From Scilla litardierei (taxonomy: Eukaryota > Streptophyta > Magnoliopsida > Asparagales > Asparagaceae): a stretch of 64,000 bases of DNA. Under the pieces are notes generated by a model. The model was not told the DNA's origin and searched no databases. It saw only the letters and a program-made list of their open reading frames with translations. Where the stretch lies: NCBI GenBank assembly GCA_030789695.1, contig JAULAV010008678.1, positions 62,001 to 126,000 of the forward strand. Direction: 5' to 3'. Made by a program: the position numbers and the translations under genes. Shown piece by piece: positions 34,092 through 44,875 of this stretch. Within the stretch, counting starts at the first letter, position 1, and every line of letters begins with the position of its first letter.

Positions 34092-35092
34092 TGTTACGCC
34101 TTAAAGGATGGCCTAGTTGATAAAGGCCCACTCAAGTAGCCCATCAACAATCCTCATCAATGAGGGCCAGTTTGCCATAGCTAAGGAGAGCTCGTCGAGA
34201 CTCAAAGTAGTGCGCCCTTGCGGACTGCCAAGCACGTCATCTGAGTCAAAGCGAAGAGCCATCCGGTTGACAGCACACGTTCTATGCTAGCTCGCTCCAG
34301 AGTAGATCGCCCCGGAGGCAGCTCGCCTACCTCTCTGCCCCGAAACAGTGCACCCAATGAGGGACGCGACCTGCCACAAATATTACCGCCAGTCTAACTA
34401 CAGACAAACTCTGACAAAAGCATACCTGGTCGCTTCGCCACCTGACAGCCTGTCGAAAGCGCGCCTGACATTTACAGCTCTGACAGCCTGATGCACCTGA
34501 CACCGTCTGGCACCATCAATGCAAAAAATATCTCTGACACCGCTCGCCACTTGTCGCTCCACCGCTCGAGTGCCAGCTGGGTTGATTTAACAGCTGACAG
34601 GATGGCAAGCAACTGACTCCAGTAGCCTATAAATACCCCCTCACCTCTAAGCGAGAAGAGGGCTGGTTGGTTGGTTAGTCAAAACCTCTAACACATCTAC
34701 TTATATTCGAGGCCGAATATTCTCCACATATTCATGCCTTCCACTCTAGTCCGCCGTGCCAGCGCCGATCTGCCTTCAAGATCGTCCTGTTTGTCTGACG
34801 TTCTCCACATAAGTAACATACTAACTTAAGCATCGGAGGGGCTATGGGCAAACAGCCTGCCCAGCCTTTCTGATGAGTTGCTCACATTGCAGGAAGTTTG
34901 CCCCAACTGCCAACGGACGTGCGACCTTCGTCAACTGGCGAGCGACCTTCATCGACTGGAGGGCGACCTTCATCAACTCTAACGGGTGACCTTGAGATCC
35001 ACATCTTCCAATCGTCCTTAGACCGTAGTTAGCCTCGTCTCCCCCCCAAACTTGTCACCATCGTGCCCTTGGTTCCCCACATCAATACAACA
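34092..35092 (+). repeat. 3' LTR of Tat element 2
   Basis: It begins TGTTACGCCTTAAAGG and has TATAAATA at 34629-34636. Near its end it lacks about 30 bases present in the 5' LTR (between ATACAA and CA). Confidence 0.8.
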
Positions 35093-35118
35093 ATTCGATA
35101 AAAAAGAGGTCAGGTATT

Positions 35119-35763
35119 GTTAGTGCACAGATACAAACCTGTTTTAGGTATCGACAAGCCCGACCCATTTATCATCCGTCACCCGTTAGCCCCCTACTCT
35201 AAGTGGGCAACGACTGAGTCAGTCGAATGGTCAGGTGACTGTTCGACTGACGCCGACATTCAAGGAGGAGTTAATGGGGCCGAGTAAATGGCAGACATTA
35301 GCTCCCATCCCGGAGAAGATCGTGCCCTAATCAATGAGGAGAGCTGCATATAAATAGGTCGACGAACAAAGGTAAAGGGGTTTCATCTTCAAGGTGCGAG
35401 TGCTAATACATAGAACTCTATCTTCTAACTTCTCTATAGCCATTTACGAGCTTGTGTCGTTAGTCTAGGGAACCCCAGTGGGTCGATCTCAGCTACATCA
35501 AGCTCCATCTCTTCCTTAAGTTCCTTACAAACTTAAGCATCGGAGGGGATTTGGGTCGGAACCCAGATCCGACCCCCCTAACGACTCCCTATGGTGCAGA
35601 TCAACGATCGCCATCCAACGCCCAAGGTCGATATCAGGCTCTTCAACCTCGAACAACCTAACCGACGGTTGTTCTTAGGTCGATCAACGATCGTATCATC
35701 ATCAACCACCAACTACCGACCCCAGTTCCCCCAGCCGAGGGTCCCACTTCAAAGGCTGACTAG
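35119..35763 (+). repeat. 5' LTR of Tat element 3, 3'-truncated
   Basis: It matches 57027 onward up to AAAGGCTGACTAG. The last 50 or so bases and the primer site are missing. TATAAATA lies at 35349-35356. After 35763 a short degenerate leader with a duplicated GATTGATGACAGT follows. Confidence 0.8.
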
Positions 35764-36009
35764 CTCATCCTCTAAGTTGGCAGCTCACAACTCCAAGCCG
35801 CAAGGCATCCATAAAAATCACCGATCAAAAATTAGGGCAAACGCTCTGCGACTCTCGTCCGTCTCGTTCTGATTCTCTGGACTTGATCAAAAATTAGGGA
35901 GATTGATGACAGTTAGTCTCAGATACTCAACACCTCATCTCCAAAGTTCCTATGATGGGAGATTGATGACAGTTTCCATGTGACAAAAGCGCCTCAGATA
36001 CTCAACACC

Positions 36010-36560
36010 TCATATCTCATTCTCAGAAGATCTATAAGGGCTGGAGCTACCGCACGATGATGACGTGGTTATCACGGCCTCGATCAGAGAGATCACAGTG
36101 AAAAGGTTACTCGTTGACACCGAAAGCTCGTGCGACATACTCTTCTTCACTACGCTGGAGAGGATGAAAATATCATCCGAAGAGTTGACGCCTTGCACAG
36201 GACCCTTGGCAGGGTTCACCGGGCACTCCGCCCCGATAGCAGGCATCATCACGTTACCGGTGACCCTCGGTACATATCCTCAATAAAACACTTGTCCAAC
36301 CAACTTTATGGTGGTAAAGATCAACTCGGCATACAACGGGATCATCGAAAGACTGCTGATGGACGCCATAGAGGCGGTGGTCTCGACCTTCCACCAGATG
36401 ACCAAATTCCAGACCCACGAGGAGTCGAAAGGGCGAGAGGGAATCAGGAACAGGCGCGATCATTCTACACAGTATCCGCCACCCTGAGGAGGATCGAGCA
36501 AGCTGACCCAGTCGACCCACGGGTCGAGGATCGACGACTCGTCGCAGTCGAAGAAACTGA
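36010..36560 (+). pseudogene. Tat protease region, 5' of CACTA insertion
   Basis: The translation contains REITVKRLLVDTESSCDILF (degenerate active-site block, normally D[NST]GSS), GFTGHSAPIAGIITLPVTLG, NSAYNGII and FHQMTKFQT, colinear with 3480-3830. A stop at 36284 (after LGTYPQ) and a frame change follow. The reading is then cut by the CACTA element at 36561. Confidence 0.8.
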
Positions 36561-37440
36561 CACTACAACAAAAATGGTCATTTACAACTTCTAAAAAAGG
36601 TTGTAATAGGGGTCAGACAACTTTTTAACAAACGTTGTAATATGCGAAGTTGTAATAGGGTCGGCTCCTTCGACCACTTTTTCTGCATGTTGTAAGCAAA
36701 AGTTGTAATAGGTAAATATTACAACTTTTTTGAAACGTTGTGTAAACTTCTATAACAACGTTTAGAAAAGGTTGTGTATAAAGATATTACAACTTTTAAT
36801 AAAGGTTGTGTAAACTTCTATTACAACTTTTAATCAATGTTGTGTAAACTTTTATTACACCGTTTATAAAAGGTTGTGTAAAGCAATATTACAACTTTTT
36901 TTAACGTTGTGTAAACTACTATTACAACTTTTATAAAAGGTTGTGTAAAGATATATTACAACTAGTTTAAATAGTTGTTTAAAACTCTATTACAATTTTT
37001 ATAAAACATTGCAAAAACGCACAAAATCAAAAAAAATAAGCGGTTCCAGCTCTTCCAAATCTCCCTACAGTAGCTACAGTGTTCTCATTAAAACAACCAA
37101 GCCTTGCAGCAAAATTACAGAAACAAAATACCAAAAATGATAGCATCTTAGATTCAGAAACATAACACATGCTTTTCAGTTGCATGAAAACAAAGTTAAG
37201 CATAATTTTTCATTGATTATGAACTTCTACTCAGTTTAGTTTACAAAGAGTCGATTCTTGGGTCCTTCTAATCTAAAAATAACTCTCATCTTGTGAAGCA
37301 GTCTTTCTTTTTGCTCGTTTGAATGTTTGGCTAAGTTGAGAACTAAACATAGCTCTCTCTCCTGGATCCTTGTGGGATGGAGATTTGGATCCATCAGAAT
37401 GAGGTTCCATCTCGGGCATCTTTTGCTTGTCGCCCACCAT

Positions 37441-37599
37441 AATTGCACCTTCTGCAGCTCTTGCTTCATGTATACCTCATCAATGAAGGATTATTTCGTC
37501 ACTTTGTTTAATTTCCTCCATAAGCTTCTTTAATCTTTCTTCAAACTCTCCATGATATTTTGTGCCAGCAACAAGAAGTCCTAAATCGAGGGTAATCAC
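37441..37599 (-). pseudogene. Captured ClpC (Hsp100 chaperone) fragment
   Basis: After an AG acceptor (37600-37602, ATGCAG) the minus strand translates VITLDLGLL then [19 protein letters not shown] and KQSDEIIL. This is the region of chloroplast ClpC between Walker A and Walker B of the first AAA+ domain. A base is lost at the FIDEV Walker B block, and in the shifted frame ARAAEGAI follows. The intron boundary before VITLD suggests genomic rather than cDNA capture. It covers a small part of a roughly 900-residue protein and cannot be functional. Confidence 0.85.
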
Positions 37600-37706
37600 C
37601 TGCATTATATATTTTATACAATAAAACATGAGTCATACTCTCAAGTTAAACAATATTGACATCACACACATTACTGCAGTCCTTTGTGTAAATATTGTTA
37701 TCATAC

Positions 37707-37991
37707 CTGCTGCACACTTGTCAGACGGGGAATGCAGTGTTGAGATTCATGTATGGATGATGAAGATAAATCGACTTCTTCTTCCTGGCCTTGCTGCCAT
37801 GTTTGTACAGTCTTACCATGGCCTTGACCATAGTTGAACTCGTTATCTAGATCATCAACTCCATCCTCTTCAGCATCTCCCTCGACTTGAGGACTACCTG
37901 AAATTTCCATGCAAGAAACAGATTGCAATGTAGGCCTCACATCATACTCCATAAAATGTGTGGTGTACGAAAAATCAAAGTTCAAATAGAC
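37707..37991 (-). pseudogene. Captured cellulose synthase (CesA) N-terminal exon fragment
   Basis: The minus strand reads [38 protein letters not shown] and [10 protein letters not shown]. It matches the stretch after the RING finger of plant CesA proteins (family pattern DxDNEFNY, then DLSSSSRHESQxPIPLLTNGQ). It ends at a GTATGA donor exactly where CesA genes have an intron. The first 30 codons (37991 to about 37900) are not CesA-like and come from elsewhere. An AG acceptor (37992-37993) precedes them. Confidence 0.85.
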
Positions 37992-38122
37992 CTGCAAACA
38001 GCAACATATGTAAACATGCCATATAGTTCAAATAGATTGGTTCTTTTTGTTGAATTTTCAAATTGGTAATTTTAGCTTCGAGAAAAAATTGATGGCGCCT
38101 TATTGTTTCACTGACCTTTTGC

Positions 38123-38183
38123 AGTAAAATCATAGAAATATGTGGCATGAAGCTGCAGAAGCTCAATAGCAGTCTGCAAAAAG
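38123..38183 (-). other. Short exon-like segment of unknown origin in the CACTA element
   Basis: On the minus strand TTTTTGCAG precedes a roughly 61-base open segment (TAIELLQLHATYFYDFTAK) followed by GTCAGTG. This looks like a captured exon with its splice sites. I do not recognise the gene. Confidence 0.35.
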
Positions 38184-39066
38184 CCAATCAACAAAACTGG
38201 CAGCTTGCACAGGCTAATTCTCAAATGCTAGCAGCATGTCATCTTTATCCTTACTAATTTTTAATATATTTTCTCCAAAAATCTCCATCTTTCTGATGTT
38301 TATGTTGTTTGTTTGCTTTACACAGGAGCTCAATTTAGGTAAAGATAGGGTAAGTAGCTACACTTCTTCTTGCGCTTATTAATTTTATCCACGGCTTACT
38401 CTAGTATAGAGAGGGGATTTGCTTGGTCTCAAGTCCACTGTTTCCCCTTTTGTTGTCATGGTTATAGGCGATATCATGATAACCTCTCCCACTGAAACAA
38501 CAAATAATACTAGATTTCATGAAAAGTCTTTGGATTTAACATGTAATTTTAGTTCAAGTCTTGTTGGCAATCATCACTGACCACAAGCGTTGTGGAGATT
38601 GTTTGTGTTACTTACACGGATGATCTCAGGAAAATTTTTAATTAGAACAGTTGTTTTGTTCTATAGGAGATGTCAAATATTATAAGAGTCGATAAAAGAG
38701 CCACCTGTTAGCAGTAGACACCATGTATCTAAATAAGAATCAAAATTTTCCAATCTGCCTAGTGCTAATACACACTCTAATAACAACTATAAGAAAAGGC
38801 ATACATCAATTATGTTGAAGAGAAATATGTACAAGTAGTCGAATTGCGCAAGTAAGATCACATCGTCTATTACAGTAAATATGTAAATCTCTCAGTAGCA
38901 TAACATCAAGTGACTTAAGAGCTAATAAAAGCTAATTTGGATTATCTGCTGGCAGTAACAATTTAAAAGCTAATAAACAAACTGAAATACTGGCTGATCA
39001 AATGTTCATATCAGTATGCTAAAAATGGTTCAAATCTTTACATAAAAAACAACGTGAAAAGCTTAC

Positions 39067-39252
39067 CTCTGCGTCTCCTACAAGAGCAAATGCCTTGACG
39101 AAGAAATCAACAGTATAAAGCTTCTCATCATCGGATTTCTTCGCGATTTCCCCCAAAACCGACATAATCTCGGATCGTAATAGATCTCGAACAGCAGATC
39201 TGATCTCTAGAAGAGATCGAACGTCGTTGGCGACCAAAATCGATTCCCATAT
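39067..39252 (-). pseudogene. Captured exon resembling the meiotic DSB-formation protein DFO
   Basis: The minus strand reads IWESILVANDVRSLLEIRSA then DEKLYTVDFFVKAFALVGD, ending in GCAGAG followed by a GTAAGC donor. From memory this resembles the N-terminal exon of plant DFO (DSB FORMATION)-type proteins. The identification is tentative. Coding character and the clean donor support a host exon. Confidence 0.5.
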
Positions 39253-39355
39253 CTGGATAGCTCCACCGTATAATCTATGGGAAAGGGAACATATCGGGAT
39301 AAGGGAGGTGTGCAGCTGAGATTTTAAGATCGATAATTAGGGTTTCGAGATGTAC

Positions 39356-39450
39356 CTTCGGTTCTCCCAGGCGTATCAATCCCCCCAGGTGTCGATGAGG
39401 ACGTAGGTCTCCCCCTCGCTCCAGCAATCCTCGCGGTAGCGCAGCGCCGG
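39356..39450 (-). pseudogene. Captured trihelix transcription factor fragment
   Basis: The minus strand reads PALR then YREDCWSEGETYVLIDTWG, which is the first helix of the plant trihelix (MYB/SANT-like) DNA-binding domain. A TGA follows where the family has Arg. The segment ends at a GTACAT donor-like site. Confidence 0.75.
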
Positions 39451-39925
39451 ATTCGACGGCCTTGATGGCGGCGTACGCTTCCCTCAGATCTGATTTCTTT
39501 GCCCCTAGCCTTCGGTTTGTTTTATATCCGTGCGACGGCGATGGGGGGCGCCGGCTAGCTAGGGGTTTGGGGATGGATGCGGATGTTGAGACTATAACGG
39601 GGTGGGATTAGGGTTTGGGATGTGTGGTTAATGGGTCGGGTATGGGACATTGTATATGCGAATACATTTTTCTAATTAGACATTTTTCAGAGAGATTAAT
39701 ATCTTTAAAACCCCAAGAAAAAAGAGAGAAAATTGCAATCACAGAACTAGTTACCCTAACAAAAATTACACAACAGCAATAAAGAACTACGACGGAGCAG
39801 ACCCCTTCGCTATAAATCCGAAAAGTTCCATTGAAAAGAAAAAAAAGGCGTGTCGAAAACAAAATCATACCAACAAAAATAAACTTAGAATCAAGGACCT
39901 CAAAAATCATCATTGAAGAATGAGG

Positions 39926-40117
39926 CTACTGCGGGTTGAGGATCCTGCTGTTGGTGGCAGACACCCACGTGCCCCACTCGAGCAGGTCCTTGCTTGTGTC
40001 GTCCTTGTGCACGAGCACCTCGATGAAGCACATGCGGTCCTTCTTGTTGTCGGTCGCGGTCCTGATCACCGCCTTGAGCTCCTCGCACCTCACCTTCGTG
40101 GTCCAGCACTTCTGATT
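39926..40117 (-). pseudogene. Captured pyruvate decarboxylase C-terminus
   Basis: The minus strand reads [20 protein letters not shown], then [18 protein letters not shown] and [11 protein letters not shown] followed by TAG at 39926-39928. It matches the last 60 or so residues of plant PDC (family end pattern [27 protein letters not shown]). It lies just inside the right subterminal repeats. Confidence 0.88.
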
Positions 40118-40550
40118 ATAACTTCTGAAAAAACGAAAAGAAAGTTGTAATAACAATTTTTGCAACAATCTGCGAAAAAAAGTTGTAATAAACATTTTTA
40201 CAACTTTTAGAGAAAAAAAAGTTGTCGTGTCAAAATAACAATTTTTTACAACCATTCACAAAAAAAGTTGTAATTAAACATTTTATACAACTATCCATGA
40301 AAAAAAGGTGTAATAAACATTTTTTACAACTTTCAGAGAAAAAAAGTTGTGGTATCAAAATTAATGTTTACAACTATTCACAAAAAAAGTTGTAATAACC
40401 ATTTTTTACAACTATCCACGAAAAAAAAGTTGTAATAAATATTTTTTACAACTTTCAGAGAAAAAAAGTTGTGGTAAACATTTATTACAACTACCAAAAT
40501 AGAAACGTTGTCCCATGAAAGTTGTAAATGACCAGTTTTATTGTAGTGTG

Positions 40551-42414
40551 AGAGTACCAAGATCTCCGACGAGGAAGGAAGAACCGTCTCAGCCGGATCG
40601 CTGCTCCCTCGAGACCTAAAGGAGCGGTTAATCGCCCTCCTGAGAGAGCATGCCGACATCTTCGCCTGGTCCCCGAAGGACATGCCCGGCATCGACCCAG
40701 AGGTAGCATCCCACAAATTGGGGGTCGACCCGACATCTAAACCCATGAAGCAAAAGAAGAGAAACATGGGAGGAGAAAAGATGAAGGCTGCTAACGAAGA
40801 GGTAGAACGACTTCTGGAGGCCCATTTCATACGAAAAGTCAAATACCCCAAATGGCTCTCAAATGTTGTGATGGTCAGGAAGGCAAACGGCAAGTGGCGA
40901 ATGTGGGTCGACTTCACCGACCTTAACAAGGTATGCCCTAAAGATAGCTACCCCCTACCACGAATCGACCACCTGGTCGACAGTGCCTCAGGCTACGAGC
41001 TTCTCAGCTTTATGGATGCCTTTTTCGGGTATAACCAAATTCAAATGGCACCAAAAGATTAGGAGAAAACTTCCTTCATCACTGATCGATGTATATTTTG
41101 TTACACCAAAATAACATTCGGTCTGAAAAATGCAGGGGCAACGTACCAACGCATGATGAATGATGTTTTCGAGACTCAAATATGACGAAACCTAGAAGTC
41201 TACATCGACGACATGTTGGTCAAGTCAAAGAAGCCAATGGATCACCTCGCAGACCTCAGGGAGATATTTGCACAGACCCGGCGATACAACCTTCGACTAA
41301 ACCCCGCTAAGTGTGCATTCGGGGTTCGTTCGGGGAAATTCCTCGAGTTCATGCTGACGAGCCAAGGGATCGAGGCCAACCCCGACAAAATTGCTACCGT
41401 CATCACGATGAAGGAGCCCTCGACTCTTAGAGAGCTCTAGAGGCTGAATGGAAGGATAGCAGCCTTAGGACGGTTCCTGTCCAAGTCGGTCGAGAGGTCG
41501 TTGCCTTTCATCAGGGTACTGAGAAAGGCGATAGCTTCTGCTGTGAGCGGCAAGAGAATGTTCGAATGGGACGCGGACTGCAAAAAGCCTTCTCAGAGTT
41601 GAAGGAGTACCTTCGCACCCCGCTGCTCCTGAGCAAGCCAGACAAGGACGACCAGCTCATCCTCTACTTGGCCGCCGCCGATAAGGCCGTGAATTCGACG
41701 CTCATTAAAGAAGACGCTGGGATACAACGGCCTATCTACTACGTCACTCAGGTCCTACGAGGTGCAGAGGTCAACTACTCAAGGATCGAAAAGATGGCTT
41801 TTGCATTGGTCCAATCCGCCAGGAGATTACGACCGTATTTCCAACCCACACCATCTTGGTCCTCACCGATACTCCCTTAGAGTAGACCCTGAAGAGGCTT
41901 GACCGATCAGGGAGAATGACAAAATGGGGGGTCGAACTAAGCGAGTTTGACATCCAGTAAAAATCGAGGACAGCCATCAAAGAGCAGGCCCTCGTCGACT
42001 TTATTGTCGAACTCACCTATGATGATGGCCCCAGGAAAAGGTATATGCAACTAGCACAATGACCGAGGCTATCCCCTCGCCCTCCACTAATAGGGCAAAA
42101 GATGCAATCAAGGACGAGGGAACATGGATCGTACAATTCGACGGTTCATCCACCCAAGCCAGTAGCGGGGCCTGAATAATCATCCAAACCTCCGGGGCGA
42201 CATATTCGAATACGTCCTCCACTTCAATTTCCAAACCACCAACAATGGTGCGGAATATGAGGTGGACATCAATGGGCTCCGACTGGCTCGAGCCTTGGGG
42301 GCAAGAGTAGTCTAACTACTCAGCGACTCCAGTCTCGTCGTCCACCAACTGAATAGGACATTCGAGGCCCGCGACGACTCAATGCAGAGTTACGTATAAA
42401 TCGCCAAAGCTGAG
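40551..42414 (+). pseudogene. Tat pol remnant: reverse transcriptase and start of RNase H
   Basis: RT blocks in order are DPTSKPMKQKKRNM, FIRKVKYPKWLSNVVMVRKA, FTDLNKVCPKDSYPLPRID, FMDAFFGYNQIQM, FGLKNAGATYQRMMNDVF and YIDDMLVKS (catalytic DD). The thumb and connection region includes LNPAKCAFGV and RLNGRIAALGRFLSKS, then the RNase H pair FDGSSTQASSG and NNGAEYEVDINGLRLARALG. Stops replace single residues (for example before EKTSF, before RNLEVY and before RLNGR) and several frame changes exist. The reading is cut at AKAE by a solo LTR and resumes at 48711. Confidence 0.87.
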
Positions 42415-44614
42415 TGTAACGGCCTGTATTTTTAGCCGTGTTTTAGATCGTGCGTATCGGTATTTTATTTCAGTTATCTTGTTCACTTTTCGTCCGTACA
42501 TTTCTTGCTACGTATGTGCAACTCTGTTTTTCCGTTTTTACCGTATCGTCATTAATTAACCATCAAGTTTAACTTAAAGCTTTAAATTAATTAGTTTACT
42601 AATTAATTCTGTTATTTAAATAATTACTTTAAACACTTAATTAATCTTAATCCTTCACGTTTAGATTTTTGTGATAGGGAGTGAACCAAATTCGTAGCCA
42701 GCTACATTTCCTCTTAAGTCAACACAACCATTAATTTAGTCCTAATCACAAACCTACACACATTTAAACTGTCACCTACTCTTTCTTTGAATGATGAGGG
42801 GAAGTGTAACACGTTCCCTGCTCTTTCTTTGAATGATGAGAGGAGTGTAACACGTTTAGCCAGATACGTCCTCCTTAAGTCAACAACAAATTAAATACAG
42901 TCCTAATCACAAACATAAGTTAATTAAAATTGTCTCCTGCCAAAATTTCTTCTAAAAGCAGTTAAGCTACATCTCTTCCCTGATAAAATCATCTGCAAAC
43001 CCATCTTCATTCCTGTAAACAATTCTCTTCCATTACATTAGATTTCTCAAAGCCAAGAGCAAAGTTCACCACCAAATTAACCCCAAATCCATCTTCTTCC
43101 CAACACAAATCCCTCAAACAAATCAAACCCAATAACAAATCTGAAAATAGCTTCAGATTCAAAACAACATCAAATCTGAAAATAAACGCTTCAAACCCTC
43201 CATCTTCTTCCCACCTTCTTCCTCTTCCTCCTCTTTCCCTAGGCCGGCCCCCTCACCCTCAGCTGCCGCCGTCTGCCTGAGCTGCGCGCCGCTGCCAGCC
43301 GTCCGCCAGAACGCCGCCGCGCCGCCAGAGCAGCCTGCCGTCCACCGCCTCTACTCCCTCCTCACTTGCGCACTGTAAGCCTTCCCCCTTGCGTCGATGG
43401 ATGCTTGCTGCCACTGAAATCGAAATGAACAAATAAAAAAAGAAACAGAGAGACAAAGAGACAGGGAGACAGGGAAAGAGAGAAAGAAACATCTGCTGTT
43501 TAATATGATGTTAAACCATGTAATTAGCTTAGTAAGTTAATTAGCTTAGTTAATATTAGTTAGTGTTATTTAAATGTTAATTTGATTTCAGCATGTTAGT
43601 TTGTAAATCAGCATGTTAGTTTGTAAATAATGTTAGGGTAATAAAATTAAAATAAAATAAGGCTTATCATGTTAGTATAGAATGTTAGTTATTAATATCA
43701 TGATGCTCTGTTAATAGGTTAACTAGTATTAGTTCAATATTATTAGCCTTATCAATCAGTAAGTTAAAAGCATGTTAGGTTCATTATTATTGGTTAAGAG
43801 TTCATTAGCTTAATGTTGAATCTAATGACACAGATAACCACGCCCCTTGCTACATCTGCTCGACACCCGAAATCATTTATAACAGGCAAGTGCACATTTT
43901 TACATGTCTTATAACCGCTGCAGTTGATTGTTTAAATTGAGATATTCTGTTTTGCAAATGTACATCTTTACCTATCTTATAACCGTTGCATTTAATTGGT
44001 TAAACTGAGATGTTCTGATATGCAATTTGTGCTTTTTCTCCACGTTTAATTATCGTTCCATTTGAAACTGCATGTGTTACTTTTGTGCGTTGCAAGATAT
44101 AGGCCTGTTTGGTGCGTGTGTGTGGACATGTTAATTGATTGCAAAAGACACAACAAAGACTTGCTGGCCGGTTGGCTACACACAGACTTGGTGGCCAGTT
44201 TCGCAAATCATAGAACTTGCGGCCTGTTTGGCAAATCATAGAACAAAATGGCCTGTTTGGCTACTCTGGCTTGTGCCAGCACTATAACTCCTGATGGCTC
44301 GGTTGGCCGTATCTGGCTCGTGGTCCAGACTAAGTACACATAGGTGGGGTTGGGTTCCCGGACACTAGCCGGTAGTAAACGGGTCGCCTTCGGGGGCACT
44401 TGAAGGTGGATTCACTTACTATTCGTCTAACGACTGGGGCCTTAGTCACGAACTTGCACACACCTTTGAATAAGATTGAAATGGATATATCGGACATGCT
44501 AACATTTAAAACTGCTACATCTTTCCTTTAATTAGTTTGCCAACTATTGAACCTTTGAGACTGCTGTTATTTCCCTTTTAGTAGAAATGACATGTTCCCG
44601 CCTTAATAAAAGTG

Positions 44615-44875
44615 CCATGCTATTACTTTGCACACTACAGTTGCCATGCTACTACTTTACACACTACACTTGTCATGCCACTACTTTACGCACTACACTT
44701 GTCATGCCACTGCTTAACGTACTACACTTGCTATGTACTCTACTCTGTACACCACTTTGCTATGTTTACTTTACACACTACACATTACTATGTCATTACT
44801 TTACACACTACACTTGCCATGCTATTGCTATGCACACTACACCTGCCATGACTATTACTTTGCACACTACGCTAA
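44615..44875 (+). repeat. 29-bp minisatellite, about nine copies
   Basis: The consensus is roughly CCATGCTATTACTTTACAC followed by ACTACACTTG. Units at 44615, 44644, 44673 and onward drift by point changes. Open frames here are periodic by-products. Confidence 0.85.

Larger units (their letters stand above)
5504..35092 (+). mobile_element. Tat-type Ty3/gypsy element 2, non-autonomous, host of nested insertions
   Basis: Related LTRs start at 5504 and 34092 (both TGTTACGCC). The primer site TTGGCGCCATCTGTGG lies at 12581, right after the 5' LTR. A polypurine tract (TTGGGGGCAA) lies just before the 3' LTR. With the nested elements removed, the internal region is only about 2.8 kb (12580-12756 plus 31497-34091), with no protease, RT, RNase H or integrase motif. 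It is therefore a non-autonomous derivative, filled mainly with tandem repeats. No matching 5-bp target-site duplication is seen (GTCGC left, ATTCG right). The two LTRs are visibly more diverged than those of the elements nested inside. Confidence 0.8.
36561..40547 (-). mobile_element. Non-autonomous CACTA transposon carrying host gene fragments (Pack-CACTA)
   Basis: The ends are CACTACAACAAAAATGGTC and, inverted, CACTACAATAAAACTGGTC. The 28-bp terminal inverted repeats differ at about two positions. The 3-bp target-site duplication is TGA (36558-36560 and 40548-40550). Subterminal regions (36580-37010 and 40120-40520) are packed with TTGTAATA and ACAACTTTT repeats. No transposase was seen. 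The interior holds fragments resembling ClpC, CesA, a DFO-like protein, a trihelix factor and pyruvate decarboxylase, all on the minus strand. It interrupts the pol region of Tat element 3; the Tat reading resumes after 40550. Confidence 0.93.

Noticed and set aside
35093..35118. Exact 5-bp target-site duplication for Tat element 2
   Set aside because: The bases after the 3' LTR (ATTCG) do not match those before the 5' LTR (GTCGC).
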